From the NCBI RefSeq assembly GCF_006439025.1, contig NZ_RCYZ01000002.1, positions 248,753 to 312,752 on the forward strand: 64,000 nt of DNA. The letters are read 5' to 3'. The notes under the pieces are model-generated. The model had not been told where the DNA came from. It was given only the letters and a program-made list of their open reading frames with translations, and did no database searches. The translations under genes and the position numbers were made by a program. Below are positions 17,735-26,303 of the stretch, one piece after another; the first letter of the stretch is position 1; each line of letters begins with the position of its first letter. The DNA comes from Hymenobacter nivis. Lineage in GTDB: Bacteria; Bacteroidota; Bacteroidia; Cytophagales; Hymenobacteraceae.

Positions 17735-17771
17735 GAAGTTAGCTGTAATAAGCTTGGTTACAGCTAACTTC
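17735..17771. repeat. 14-bp perfect inverted repeat between aroC and nfu
   Basis: Arm 17735-17748 (GAAGTTAGCTGTAA) pairs exactly with 17758-17771, 9-nt loop. It ends 24 nt before the promoter of the Nfu gene, so it could be an aroC terminator or an operator. There is no U tract. Confidence 0.6.
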
Positions 17772-17795
17772 GTGAAGGCAGCCGCGCTGCGCTAG

Positions 17796-17803
17796 TATCT
17801 TTG
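17796..17803 (+). promoter_or_regulatory. -7 promoter element (TATCTTTG) for the Nfu gene
   Basis: A perfect TAnnTTTG 74 nt before the ATG at 17878. Confidence 0.6.
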
Positions 17804-17877
17804 CAACCTCTACCGCCCCGGCGCTGTTGTAGTGCCGCCCTTGGGGCCCTTCTCTCGCACAGTCAATTATCATCGCC

Positions 17878-18480
17878 ATGTCCGCCGTATCCATCTACGC
17901 CGAAGCCTCGCCGAACCCGGAGAGCATGAAATTCGTCCTCAACCAGCAGCTCCTCGCCGACGGCGTGAGCGTGGACTACCCAACGCTGGAGGCCGCCGCC
18001 AACTCGCCCGTGGCCCAGGAGCTGTTCGGGTTCGACTACGTGGGCCGCGTGTTCATCGCCCAAAACTTCGTCACCGTCACCAAAACCCACCCCGATTTGG
18101 CCTGGACGCAGCTCATCCCCGAACTGCGCCAGTTCCTGAAAGGCTACGTGGAGGCTGGGGGCCCCCTGTTCACCGTGGACCCCGCCGCCGAGCAAAAGGC
18201 CGCCCAGGCCGCCACTGCCGGCGACCCCACCGCCCAGGAAGGCCAGACGGCCCAGAAAATCATCGACCTGCTCGACAACTACGTGCGCCCCGCCGTGGAG
18301 CAGGACGGCGGCAACATCACCTTCAAAAGCTACCACGAAGGCGTGGTGACCGTGAACCTGCAAGGCTCGTGCTCGGGTTGCCCCTCGGCCACCGTCACGC
18401 TCAAGTCGGGCATCGAAAACCTGCTCAAGCGCATGGTGCCCGAAGTGCAAAGCGTCGTTGCCGAAGGCATTCTGGTGTAA
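17878..18480 (+). CDS. Nfu-type Fe-S cluster scaffold/carrier
   Basis: 200 residues. The N-terminal Nfu domain (about 5-95, ASPNPESMKFVLN and FGFDYVGRVFIAQNFVTVTK) is followed by a linker and the NifU C-terminal domain (about 120-200). That domain has RPAVEQDGGNI and the cluster-binding CSGCPS motif. Such proteins hold and transfer 4Fe-4S clusters to client enzymes in the cytoplasm. A separate promoter lies upstream and a strong terminator downstream, so it is monocistronic. Confidence 0.93.
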   Translation: MSAVSIYAEASPNPESMKFVLNQQLLADGVSVDYPTLEAAANSPVAQELFGFDYVGRVFIAQNFVTVTKTHPDLAWTQLIPELRQFLKGYVEAGGPLFTVDPAAEQKAAQAATAGDPTAQEGQTAQKIIDLLDNYVRPAVEQDGGNITFKSYHEGVVTVNLQGSCSGCPSATVTLKSGIENLLKRMVPEVQSVVAEGILV

Positions 18481-18495
18481 GAAAGTCAGTTAAGC

Positions 18496-18549
18496 GTTAA
18501 AAGTTAAAAAGCCCGCCTGGTAATCCAGGCGGGCTTTTTAACTTTTAAC
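18496..18549. terminator. 25-bp perfect hairpin terminator
   Basis: Left arm 18496-18520 is the exact reverse complement of 18525-18549 (loop TAAT), with A and T runs at both ends. It lies between convergent Nfu and DUF5777 genes, so it acts in both directions. Confidence 0.9.
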
Positions 18550-18556
18550 TAGGGCC

Positions 18557-19456
18557 CTAGTGGGGCCGGATGGTGAAGTTGCGGGCCACGGTGAAGCCAA
18601 AATATAGGTCGCCGGCGAAGAAGTTGCCGGTGGTTTCGGGCACGAAGAACTTCTCCGTCATGCCCAGCGAGTTCGTGACGTGCAACTGGAAGATGTGGCC
18701 GCCGGTTTCCAGGTCCACGCCCACGCCCAGCGCGTTGCGGAAATTAGTGGCCGTGTTGCCCGGAAATAAGTAATAGTAATCGGCAGTGAGGGCGGTGCGC
18801 TTGGTGATTTTCTGGCGCAGGGCCCCCCCCAGGGCGTACACGTCGTTTTGGGCGGCGGCGGTGGCCACGTAGTTGCGGTGGATGAGCGTGGGCATGAGCT
18901 GCACCGACAGGTTGGGGCTGAACTTGCGGGCAATGAGCGCCTGGTAGGCGTAGGTCACGCGCGAGGCCATGTTGCGGTCGGCTGGGGTGCTGAAGCGAAG
19001 CGTAGTGACGGCCGACGAGGCAAACAGCGTGACGGACACCGGCACGGGCTGGGGCCCCGTGGTTTGGCGAATGGCGCGGTACTTCAGGAAGCCGTCCAGG
19101 GTTTTTTCCTGCGAGCTGCGGCCCACGCCCACCGCCAGGCGGTTGGTGAGGCCGTACTCGAAGCTCAGGCGCAGCACGGCCTGGTCGAGGCCGAAAAAGT
19201 TGTAAGCCCCCGAGTTGAGCGTGCCGAAGCGGTGCTGGATGAGGAAGGCCATCGTGCCCTTGCCCGGGTTCTCCACCGACTGCGAGTTGATGATGTGGGT
19301 GGCTTTGAAGGTGGCGGCTACCACCTCGCGCTTGGGCGGGTCGGCGCTTTTTTCAAGCTGGCCGAGCAGGTCGTCCTGGGCGTGGGCGGCCGGGGCCCCG
19401 GCGAGCAGGGCCGCCAGGCCCAGGAAGGAAGCTAGTGCGTAGCGAAGTGATTTCAT
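18557..19456 (-). CDS. DUF5777-like outer-membrane beta-barrel protein
   Basis: 299 residues. Signal peptide 1-26 ends AHAQ. The body is alternating strands: FKATHIINSQSVENPGKGTMAFLIQHRFG, RLSFEYGLTNRLAVGVGRS, VYALGGALRQKITKRTALTADYYYLFPG. It matches DUF5777 barrels of Bacteroidota. The stop TAG is fused to GGGCCC. It is the last gene of a minus-strand cluster, cytochrome c lipoprotein then YceI then this protein, suggesting a shared envelope function, perhaps tied to electron transfer. The reaction is unknown. Confidence 0.85.
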   Translation of the reverse strand: MKSLRYALASFLGLAALLAGAPAAHAQDDLLGQLEKSADPPKREVVAATFKATHIINSQSVENPGKGTMAFLIQHRFGTLNSGAYNFFGLDQAVLRLSFEYGLTNRLAVGVGRSSQEKTLDGFLKYRAIRQTTGPQPVPVSVTLFASSAVTTLRFSTPADRNMASRVTYAYQALIARKFSPNLSVQLMPTLIHRNYVATAAAQNDVYALGGALRQKITKRTALTADYYYLFPGNTATNFRNALGVGVDLETGGHIFQLHVTNSLGMTEKFFVPETTGNFFAGDLYFGFTVARNFTIRPH

Positions 19457-19489
19457 CGAAAGGGATAAGGATAGCGTATTGAAGGATAG

Positions 19490-20089
19490 TTAGTTATCGG
19501 GGGTGGCGCGCGATACTGGCGTGCTGGTGCCGGGGGCCGCGTCGCAGGTCAGCGACACGCGGATGCTCACGGTTTTGGCGATGTTCTCGCGCACCAGCCG
19601 CGGTACCTCGATGTTGTAGTCGGCCGGGGCCACGCTGAAAAAGGCGAACACCATCAGCTGGCCGCCCTTAAGCTCCAGCATGCCGGCCGTTTCGAGGTGG
19701 TGCGTCACGCCGTGCAGGGTCAGGTCGCCCTCCACCTGCACCTGGTGCGAGCCGGCCACGGCCAGCGTGCTGGCGGGGGCCCCCGTAAAGTGCCCTGTGA
19801 ACGTGGCCCGCGGAAATTTATCCGACTCCATGTAGTTCTCGTTGAAGTGCTCCTGCATGAGTGTGCGCTTGAACACGAACTCCTTGATGGGCACCACGAG
19901 CGCCAGCTGGCCGGTGGCCACGTCGAGCACCGCCGCCGCTGCCGTATTGCGGGCTTCGATGTCTTCGATGATGCTAGTGGAGAAGAAGCTAACCCGGCCC
20001 GCTTTGGTCATGAACTTGCCTTGGGCCCAGCCGGGCCCCGGCACCGCCAGCAACAGCAAGCTGAACGCTAAGAATAGCAGTCTTTTCAT
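19490..20089 (-). CDS. YceI-like periplasmic lipocalin-fold protein
   Basis: 199 residues from the ATG at 20089. Signal peptide 1-22 ends GWAQ. The YceI pattern follows: VSFFSTSIIEDIEARN, VVPIKEFVFKRTLMQEHFNENYMESDKFPRATFTG, VEGDLTLHGVTHHLET, and a C-terminal strand. YceI proteins form an elongated lipocalin-like barrel that binds isoprenoid-type lipids in the periplasm. The gene sits between the cytochrome c gene and the DUF5777 barrel gene, 87 nt after the former and 33 nt before the latter. Confidence 0.9.
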   Translation of the reverse strand: MKRLLFLAFSLLLLAVPGPGWAQGKFMTKAGRVSFFSTSIIEDIEARNTAAAAVLDVATGQLALVVPIKEFVFKRTLMQEHFNENYMESDKFPRATFTGHFTGAPASTLAVAGSHQVQVEGDLTLHGVTHHLETAGMLELKGGQLMVFAFFSVAPADYNIEVPRLVRENIAKTVSIRVSLTCDAAPGTSTPVSRATPDN

Positions 20090-20176
20090 GGGCGGTGGCA
20101 TAAAACGAAGGGCCGGCGCCGGGGCGGCGGGGCGGTCTTTCGCGGGCGGGAAATGGGTGGGGGAGGAAGCGCCGGG

Positions 20177-20566
20177 CTAGTTGTTGGGCTGGCCGGCATC
20201 GATCCATGCCTGGATGCGGGCGATGTCGCAGGCCGAGAGCTGGTCCTTGCCCTTGGGCATCTGGGTGAAGCCCGGGTCGTGGCGGATGCAGCCCAGGATG
20301 AGGCTGGCCGACTGCTGCTTGATGCCCGCGTAGCTGCTGTAGTCGTTGCCGCCGCCCAGCGCCTGGTACACCGTAGCGCCGTGGCACTCGCGGCAGTGGG
20401 CCTCGAAAATGGGCGAAATCACGGCCGCGTAGGTAGCGGGCGCGGCGTCGACGCACGGGGTGGGCTCGGGGGCGTGCGAGTAGGTGCACCCCGTGGCCAG
20501 GGCCAGCAGGGCCGCCGCGGCCACTACCGCGGCCCGGGCCGGGAATAGGAATAGAAGCTTGCGCAT
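20177..20566 (-). CDS. Monohaem cytochrome c lipoprotein
   Basis: 129 residues from the ATG at 20566; a longer upstream frame lacks sense. The N-terminus has a signal with lipobox LATGC (Cys about 26). The mature part has the haem-attachment motif CRECH (about 58-62) and a later TQMPKGK whose Met can be the distal haem ligand, then CDIARIQAWIDAGQPNN, the usual C-terminal helix of envelope cytochromes. It should carry one c-type haem on the outer face of a membrane. First gene of the cytochrome/YceI/DUF5777 cluster. Confidence 0.85.
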   Translation of the reverse strand: MRKLLFLFPARAAVVAAAALLALATGCTYSHAPEPTPCVDAAPATYAAVISPIFEAHCRECHGATVYQALGGGNDYSSYAGIKQQSASLILGCIRHDPGFTQMPKGKDQLSACDIARIQAWIDAGQPNN

Positions 20567-20689
20567 AGAGGGTAGGAAAGAGGATAGCAATCGATAGAAT
20601 AAGCGGCGGTGATATAATAGGACCGCGCTACAGAGCGCAAGGTATAATAGGAAGCTGCCCCGATTTATTACAATAAGTTGAACGCACAA

Positions 20690-20716
20690 AAAAGCCCGGC
20701 CAATGGGGCCGGGCTC
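20690..20716 (-). terminator. Terminator of secDF
   Basis: A 9-bp AGCCCGGCC/GGCCGGGCT stem (20693-20701 with 20707-20715). On the minus strand it is followed by a TTTTTT run. Lies 56 nt after the secDF stop. Confidence 0.8.
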
Positions 20717-20771
20717 TCTACGAATGCAAAAGGGGAGGGACGGGCCCCGACGGAAACCCGCCCCCGGGGCC

Positions 20772-23759
20772 CTAGCTCACCGTGCTGCGGCTCAGCTTGG
20801 GTGTGCCGCCGGTGAGGTCGACCACATCTTCGCCCGCGGCGAGGCGGTCACGCTCTTCTTTCTTCCCGTAGGTATCAAGAATGATGGGTGTGGCGATGAA
20901 CAGCGACGAGTACGTGCCGAAGATAATGCCGATCATCATGGCAAAGGAGAACGAGCGAAGCGTCTCACCACCAAAGATATACAGTACCAGTACCACCAGG
21001 AAAACGGTCGTGAACGTAATCATCGTCCGCGAGAAGGTCGAGTTCAGGGCCGGGTTCACCACCTGGGCGAAGGTGAGCTTGGGGTTCTCGCGCAGGTACT
21101 CGCGCACCCGGTCGTAAATCACCACCGTGTCGTTCATCGAAAAGCCGATGATGGAGAGCACGGCCGCCACGAAGATCTGGTCCATCTCGTAGTTCAGCCC
21201 GAATAGGCGAGCAATCGGGTAAGATGCGATTACCAACAATGCATCGTGGAATAGTGCTATAACGGCGGCCATTGAGTACTGCCACTTTTCGAAGCGGAAG
21301 AGCACGTACACGAAGATGCCCAGCAGCGTCAGGCCCAGGCTCAGCACCGAGGTGCGCTTGATGTCGTCGGCGATGGTGGCGCCCACTTTGGAGGTAGACT
21401 TGATTACCGGGGCATCGGCGCTAAACTTGCTCAGGCCCTGGTTGAGGGTGGTGAGCACGGTTTTGTCGGCCGTCTGGCTCTCGTCAGTGGCGAGGTAGCT
21501 GGTGGTCACGCGCAGGCGGCTGTCGGCGCCGTACTGCTTCACCTCGATGCCGGCGCCCTTGAACTCGGGGCGCAGCACGTCGGCCACGTCAGAGGCCACC
21601 ATGTTCTTGTTGAAGTCGATGACGTAGGCGCGGCCGCCGGTGAAGTCCACGCCCAGGTTGGGGCCCCCTTGCACGTACATGAGCGCGAAGCCGACGACGA
21701 TGATGACCGTGGAAACGGCGTAGGCAATTTTGCGCTTGCCCACGATGTCGAAGTTCACATTCTTGAACAGGTTGCGCGAGAGGAAGGTCGAGAAGGTGAT
21801 TTTGCTAACCTCCTTGCCCTTCACCAGGGCCTCGATGATGAGGCGCGACACAAACACGGCCGACAGGAACGAGGTGAGTACGCCGATGCCGAGGGTGATG
21901 GCGAAGTTCTGCACCGGGCCGGTACCGAAGAAGCCCAGAATCACGGCGATGAGCATCGTGGTCACGTTCGAGTCGAAGATGGCCGAAAAGGCGCGCGAGT
22001 AGCCGGCGTTAATGGCGTCGTTGAGGTTGTGGCCGTGGTCCAGCTCTTCGCGGATACGCTCAAATATGAGCACGTTGGCGTCCACCGACGAGGCGATAAC
22101 CAGGATCAGGCCCGCGATGCCGGGCAGGGTGAGGGCCGTCTGGAACGCGGCCAGCACGCCCAAGATCAGGAACATGTTGAAGAGCAGGGCGGCGTCGGCC
22201 ACCAGGCCGGCGCGGCCGTAGTAGGCGGCCATGAAGGCCATGATGATCAGCAAGCCGGCCAGCGACGAGTATAGGCCCTGGTTGATGGCTTCTTTGCCGA
22301 GCGAGGGGCCCACCACGGCTTCTTCCACGATGCGGGTGGGGGCGGGCAGCTTGCCGGCCTTCAGCACGTTGGCCAAGTCCTGGGCCTCTTCGATGGAGAA
22401 GTTGCCCGAGATGCTGGTGTTGCCGCCGGCGATTTCGCCCTGCACCACGGGGTCCGAGTACACGTAGTCGTCGAGCACGATGCCCACCTGGCGGCCGATG
22501 TTGGCGGCCGTCATGCGCTGCCACTTCTTGGCGCCGCTCGGGTTCATGCTCATGCTCACCTCGGGGTGGCCGCTCTGGTCGTAGTCCTGGCGGGCGTCGG
22601 CCACCACTTCGCCGGCCACGGGAGCCTGGCCGTCACGGGTTTTCTTGATGGGGTTCAGCTCCAGGTACTCCTGGCGGTCCACCACGGTGGGCTTCACGCT
22701 CCAGAGCAGGGCCAGGTTGGGGGGCAGAATGGCTTTGGCTTCGGCGCTGTGCAGCAGCACGTTCATGCGGGCGGTGTCGCGCAGGGCCACGCCCAGGCGG
22801 CCGGGCATGGTGAGCAGGCGGGCCAGGGGCCCTACTTTCTGCGCAGCGGCGGCCGAGTCGGCGCCCGCGCTAGCAGCGGCGGGGTTTTTCTTGGCCAGCT
22901 GGGCGGCCAGCGAAGTGGTGTCGCCAGCGGCGGTGGCAGCGGGGGCCCCAGCGGCAGCCGGGGTTTTGGCGGTGGCTTTCTCCTGGGCGGCCAGGGCCTG
23001 GTCGAGCTGCACCAGGTAGGGGCCCACTTCCTGCTGGGCCCACACTTCCCAGAACTCCAGCTTGGCCTGGCCTTGCAGTAGCTTGCGCACGCGGTCGGGG
23101 TTATCCACGCCGGGCAGCTCAATCTGGAGGCGGCCGGTGCCCTTCACGCGCTGAATGCTGGGCTGGTTCACGCCGAACTTATCGACGCGGGTGCGCAGGA
23201 TGTTGAAGGAGCGGTCGATGGCTTCTTCCACTTCCTTGTTGATGGCGGCAATCACCTTCTCGTTCGACGAGTTGATGTCAATGCCGCGGCTCTTGTTGGT
23301 GGTGTTGGCGAAGATGGTGGCCAGCGGCTTGCTGGGGGCCAGGCGCTGGTAGTCCTGCCCAAACAGGGTGGTGAACGGCGTGCTGGAGTTCACCTTCTGC
23401 GCCTCCTGGGCCTGGGCCAGGGCGGTGTTGAAGGCGGGGTCCTTCGAGTTGCCGCTCATGGCGCGCACAATTTCCACCGGCGATACTTCCAGCGTCACGT
23501 GCATGCCGCCCTTCAGGTCGAGGCCTTCGCCGAGCTGGCTTTCGCGCACTTGGCGGTAGGTGAGGGGCCCAAATACGGGCGCGCGCCACACCGAATCGAG
23601 GTAGTGCTGGCGCTTCAGCTCGTTGAGCTTGCCGCCGGTGGTGGCGTAGGCCACGGCCTTGTCCTGCACCCCGTTCGAGATGTAGGTCAGGAACAGGTGG
23701 TACCCGCATATCACCGCAATGATGATGGTGAGGGTAGTAATGAGTCCTTTGTTACGCAT
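20772..23759 (-). CDS. secDF: Fused protein translocase subunit SecDF
   Basis: 995 residues. TM1 is at about 6-24. The large periplasmic P1 region begins with LGEGLDLKGGMHVTLEV, the SecD D1 motif. The middle holds SecD TM2-6 (EAVVGPSLGKEAINQGL, GLILVIASSVDANVLIFERIREEL). A hinge leads to SecF (about 650-980) with NLGVDFTGGRAYVIDF and IGFSMNDTVVIYDRVREYL. SecDF uses the proton gradient to pull translocating proteins through SecYEG. Fusion is normal in Bacteroidota. An Ala-rich insertion (about 240-300, AAGAPAATAAG) is a variable linker. The stop TAG is followed by GGGCCCC. Confidence 0.97.
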   Translation of the reverse strand: MRNKGLITTLTIIIAVICGYHLFLTYISNGVQDKAVAYATTGGKLNELKRQHYLDSVWRAPVFGPLTYRQVRESQLGEGLDLKGGMHVTLEVSPVEIVRAMSGNSKDPAFNTALAQAQEAQKVNSSTPFTTLFGQDYQRLAPSKPLATIFANTTNKSRGIDINSSNEKVIAAINKEVEEAIDRSFNILRTRVDKFGVNQPSIQRVKGTGRLQIELPGVDNPDRVRKLLQGQAKLEFWEVWAQQEVGPYLVQLDQALAAQEKATAKTPAAAGAPAATAAGDTTSLAAQLAKKNPAAASAGADSAAAAQKVGPLARLLTMPGRLGVALRDTARMNVLLHSAEAKAILPPNLALLWSVKPTVVDRQEYLELNPIKKTRDGQAPVAGEVVADARQDYDQSGHPEVSMSMNPSGAKKWQRMTAANIGRQVGIVLDDYVYSDPVVQGEIAGGNTSISGNFSIEEAQDLANVLKAGKLPAPTRIVEEAVVGPSLGKEAINQGLYSSLAGLLIIMAFMAAYYGRAGLVADAALLFNMFLILGVLAAFQTALTLPGIAGLILVIASSVDANVLIFERIREELDHGHNLNDAINAGYSRAFSAIFDSNVTTMLIAVILGFFGTGPVQNFAITLGIGVLTSFLSAVFVSRLIIEALVKGKEVSKITFSTFLSRNLFKNVNFDIVGKRKIAYAVSTVIIVVGFALMYVQGGPNLGVDFTGGRAYVIDFNKNMVASDVADVLRPEFKGAGIEVKQYGADSRLRVTTSYLATDESQTADKTVLTTLNQGLSKFSADAPVIKSTSKVGATIADDIKRTSVLSLGLTLLGIFVYVLFRFEKWQYSMAAVIALFHDALLVIASYPIARLFGLNYEMDQIFVAAVLSIIGFSMNDTVVIYDRVREYLRENPKLTFAQVVNPALNSTFSRTMITFTTVFLVVLVLYIFGGETLRSFSFAMMIGIIFGTYSSLFIATPIILDTYGKKEERDRLAAGEDVVDLTGGTPKLSRSTVS

Positions 23760-23858
23760 GTTAAGTAGTTGGCAATGAAATAATGAGCAATGAAATTTGG
23801 CCTTAGAAAAAGCCAGCGGGTAAGCGTAGTAGCCGGCTGGGCGGAAGGAGCGAGCGGG

Positions 23859-24599
23859 CTATTCTTTTTTGGATTGGCAATAAGGCAGCGAGGGCAGTGC
23901 CGCCTTCACCAGGCGCGGGGCCAGGCGCATCGGCGGGAGGGCATTGGCCCCCGTGCGGCTAAAATCGAACTGCCAGACCTGGCGGTTGTTAGCGCAATCG
24001 TAGAGGGCGAGGGTAACGGCTGACTGGCTGGGCGGCACGGTGCTGGGGCCGTACAGCAGGGGCTCGTTGCCGAGGGCCCGGAGCGCCAGGCCCATGCTTT
24101 TGGGAATGGGCTGGTAGAGCGTCACCTGCCCGGTTAGCAGCGCATCCACCCCCAGCACTTGCTGCAAGCGGCTCAGCGGCTGCTGCGCCAGCGCTTCGTA
24201 GGCGATGCCGGCGGCGAGTAGGCGGCGGTTGGTTTCCTCCACCGGCTGCCATTCCACGCGGTAGCCGTGCTTGGGCCGCCGGTCTTGCAGCTGTTGCAGC
24301 GTCAGCCACTGCATCTCGTAGGCTACCCGCAGCTGTTCTTGCTGCTGCGCCGAATCCAGGGGCGGGGCCGCTGCTTGCTGCTGCTGGGCCAGTACGGCGG
24401 CGAAGGGGCCCGTGCCGTAGATCAAATCGTGCATGTTCATCAGCTGCACGGTGGCCTCAAACGGCAGAACGGCCACTGTGTGGTGTCCGGCCAGCAGCGC
24501 CGCATCGGTGGGTGGGGCCGTTTGCGCCAGCCCTGCCCCTACCGGGCTGGCCAGCAGGCATACCACCCAGCTAATGCGTAGCAAACGTGACAGCACCAT
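23859..24599 (-). CDS. Secreted protein, weak CsgG/GNA1162-like pattern
   Basis: 246 residues with a signal peptide (about 1-25). After it comes HHTVAVLPFEATVQLMNMHDL, then a Gln-rich helical region, an ETNRRLLAAGIAYEALA block, VLGVDALLTGQVTLYQ and ALYDCANNRQVWQFDFSRTG. The order (VAVLPF, then a helical segment, then D-LLTGQVT and W-F) recalls periplasmic oligomer-forming or TolB-N/CsgG-like domains. I could not confirm the family. No lipobox. It is followed at its 5' side by an unrelated small gene. Function unknown. Confidence 0.7.
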   Translation of the reverse strand: MVLSRLLRISWVVCLLASPVGAGLAQTAPPTDAALLAGHHTVAVLPFEATVQLMNMHDLIYGTGPFAAVLAQQQQAAAPPLDSAQQQEQLRVAYEMQWLTLQQLQDRRPKHGYRVEWQPVEETNRRLLAAGIAYEALAQQPLSRLQQVLGVDALLTGQVTLYQPIPKSMGLALRALGNEPLLYGPSTVPPSQSAVTLALYDCANNRQVWQFDFSRTGANALPPMRLAPRLVKAALPSLPYCQSKKE

Positions 24600-24685
24600 G
24601 ATGAGAAAAGCAATGAATTGATTGCTACTATTCTACCGGTAAGCCAGACAGCCGATTTTCCAAAAAAGCGGGTGGCCCCTGGCGG

Positions 24686-25060
24686 CTAAGGGGCCTGCGG
24701 CGCCAGCGCCACGGCCAGCAGCCGGGCCCGGAATACCTCGCCGGCCCGCACGCCGGCGCAGGGCCGCGGTGCCGCCAGGGCGCGCCGCAGCCGGGGCAGC
24801 CACACGCTGCCCGCCGCGGTGGGCAACCACGCCACGGCCGCCGGGGCCACAAAGTGGGCCAGGGCGGCCGTGGCTTCCAACAATACTTTTTGCTTGACTA
24901 CCGTGGCCTTGGCCGGGGCAGCGAGGCGGGTGTCGCCGGGACCCCCGGGCAGGCGCAGCACGCTCACGGCCCGCTGGTTCAGGCCCAGCACCAGCAGCAC
25001 CGTGGCGGCGAGCCAGGCGAAGCGGAGCGAAGACCAGAAGCGGGAAAGTAAAACCTGCAT
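24686..25060 (-). CDS. Small membrane-anchored protein of unknown function
   Basis: 124 residues. One transmembrane helix or uncleaved signal (about 10-27, LRFAWLAATVLLVLGLN), then an Ala/Arg-rich region with no recognised motif. In high-GC DNA such frames can arise by chance. Here a TATCTTTG promoter element lies 18 nt upstream and the start is a plain ATG, which favours a real gene. Confidence 0.5.
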   Translation of the reverse strand: MQVLLSRFWSSLRFAWLAATVLLVLGLNQRAVSVLRLPGGPGDTRLAAPAKATVVKQKVLLEATAALAHFVAPAAVAWLPTAAGSVWLPRLRRALAAPRPCAGVRAGEVFRARLLAVALAPQAP

Positions 25061-25078
25061 GGATGTAAACGGGGACTA

Positions 25079-25086
25079 CAAAGATA
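25079..25086 (-). promoter_or_regulatory. -7 promoter element (TATCTTTG, minus strand)
   Basis: Reads TATCTTTG on the minus strand, 18 nt before the ATG at 25060. Confidence 0.55.
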
Positions 25087-25125
25087 GGACTTTAGCCGCA
25101 ATGCCCGCGCCTGCCCGCCGGGGCC

Positions 25126-25587
25126 CTATTTCAGGGCCTCGAAGGCGTACTGGGCGTCGCTCCAAAAGGCGTCCAGGGCGATGAGGCGGGGCTTAAAGAA
25201 CGAAATCAGTGCCGGCCAGTCGTCGCGGCTAAACAGGTTGGCGGGGGCCAGCTCGGCGTAGATGCGGGCCAGGGGCTGGCCGTTGGCGTCGAGGGCAGCG
25301 GGCTCCCAGGCCCAGGTTTCGCCCAGGGTTTCGTGCAGCAGGGTTTTCAGCTCCTCAAACTGCTCGAAGAACAGGGCCCGGATGCCCGCGTCGGGCATCG
25401 TCAGCTCAATGCCAATGGTGGCGCGCTGGGTGTCGGCGTGCATTCGGAAATACACGTTTTTCAGGCCCGTCTTGTAATTTATCCAGTTGGCGGGCACTCC
25501 TTCGGCCGACAGCACCGGGGCCATGTACTGCCCCAGCGCCGTCCAGAAGGCTTGCCGCAGCTGCGTGGCTTCGGCTTTGCTGTACAT
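25126..25587 (-). CDS. DUF4268-like protein
   Basis: 153 residues without signal peptide. LRQAFWTALGQYM, then WINYKTGLKNVYFRMHADTQRATIGIELTMPD, and LFFEQFEELKTLLHETLGETWAWEP match the DUF4268 domain. In other genomes that domain is often a C-terminal module near restriction-like or stress proteins. Here it is alone. It starts 17 nt after the udk stop, so it is cotranscribed with the uridine kinase. The stop TAG is joined to GGGCCC. Molecular role unknown. Confidence 0.8.
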   Translation of the reverse strand: MYSKAEATQLRQAFWTALGQYMAPVLSAEGVPANWINYKTGLKNVYFRMHADTQRATIGIELTMPDAGIRALFFEQFEELKTLLHETLGETWAWEPAALDANGQPLARIYAELAPANLFSRDDWPALISFFKPRLIALDAFWSDAQYAFEALK

Positions 25588-25603
25588 ACTATAGTAGCGG
25601 TGG

Positions 25604-26233
25604 TTACTGGCCGGTCGCTTTGCCGCGCAAGAAACCCACGAGCACCTCCAGGCCCTTGTCGAAGTGGTGGTTGTTGGGAATCACCATGTCGGCGTCGTGC
25701 TTGTAGGGGGCAATGAATTTCTCGTAGGTGGGGGCCACGTGGTGGGTGTAGCGGTAGAGCACGTCGGCCACGTCGTAGCCGCGCTCGTCGCGGTCGCGGA
25801 TGATGCGGCGGTGCAGCTTCACGTGCTCCTGGGCGTCGATGAATACCTTGAGGTCGAGCAGCTTGGCAATTTCGGCGAAGTGAAATACGAAGATGCCCTC
25901 CACCACCACAATGGGCGCGGGCCGGAACACGAGCTGCTTGGGCGTGACGGTAGGGTTGTTGAAGAGGTACTCCTGCCGGCGCACTTCCCGGCCCTGGCTC
26001 AGGGCCAGCACGTCGGCGGCGTAGGCCGCCGAGTCGATGCTCCCGGGCAGGTCGAAGTTGTGCACTCCCTGTTCGTCAATCACCTGCTTGTCGCGCGGGT
26101 GGTAGTAGTTGTCCTGCGAAACCAGGCAAACCTGGTCTTCGGGAAACGCCGAAAGCAAGCGGTTCAGAAACGTGGTTTTGCCCGAGGCGCTGCCGCCGGT
26201 GATGCCGACGAGGTAAGGTGGCTGCTGCTGCAT
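25604..26233 (-). CDS. udk: Uridine kinase
   Basis: 209 residues. P-loop GGSASGKTT at about 12-20, then VSQDNYYHPRDKQ (nucleoside-binding Asp/Tyr), HNFDLPGSIDS, VVVEGIFVFHF, and RIIRDRDERG (lid region). It phosphorylates uridine and cytidine with ATP/GTP in pyrimidine salvage. It heads a likely operon with the DUF4268 gene. A TACCTTTG promoter sits 7 nt before the ATG, so the mRNA is probably leaderless or nearly so. Confidence 0.95.
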   Translation of the reverse strand: MQQQPPYLVGITGGSASGKTTFLNRLLSAFPEDQVCLVSQDNYYHPRDKQVIDEQGVHNFDLPGSIDSAAYAADVLALSQGREVRRQEYLFNNPTVTPKQLVFRPAPIVVVEGIFVFHFAEIAKLLDLKVFIDAQEHVKLHRRIIRDRDERGYDVADVLYRYTHHVAPTYEKFIAPYKHDADMVIPNNHHFDKGLEVLVGFLRGKATGQ

Positions 26234-26240
26234 AAGGCCG

Positions 26241-26248
26241 CAAAGGTA
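26241..26248 (-). promoter_or_regulatory. -7 promoter element (TACCTTTG) of udk
   Basis: Minus-strand TACCTTTG ending 7 nt before the udk ATG at 26233, placing the transcript start at or within a base or two of the start codon. Confidence 0.6.
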
Positions 26249-26303
26249 GTTTTAGAGGAGTGGCAGTTGGGGGCGCATTGCCGGGGCCCCGGCCGGGCGG
26301 CCG

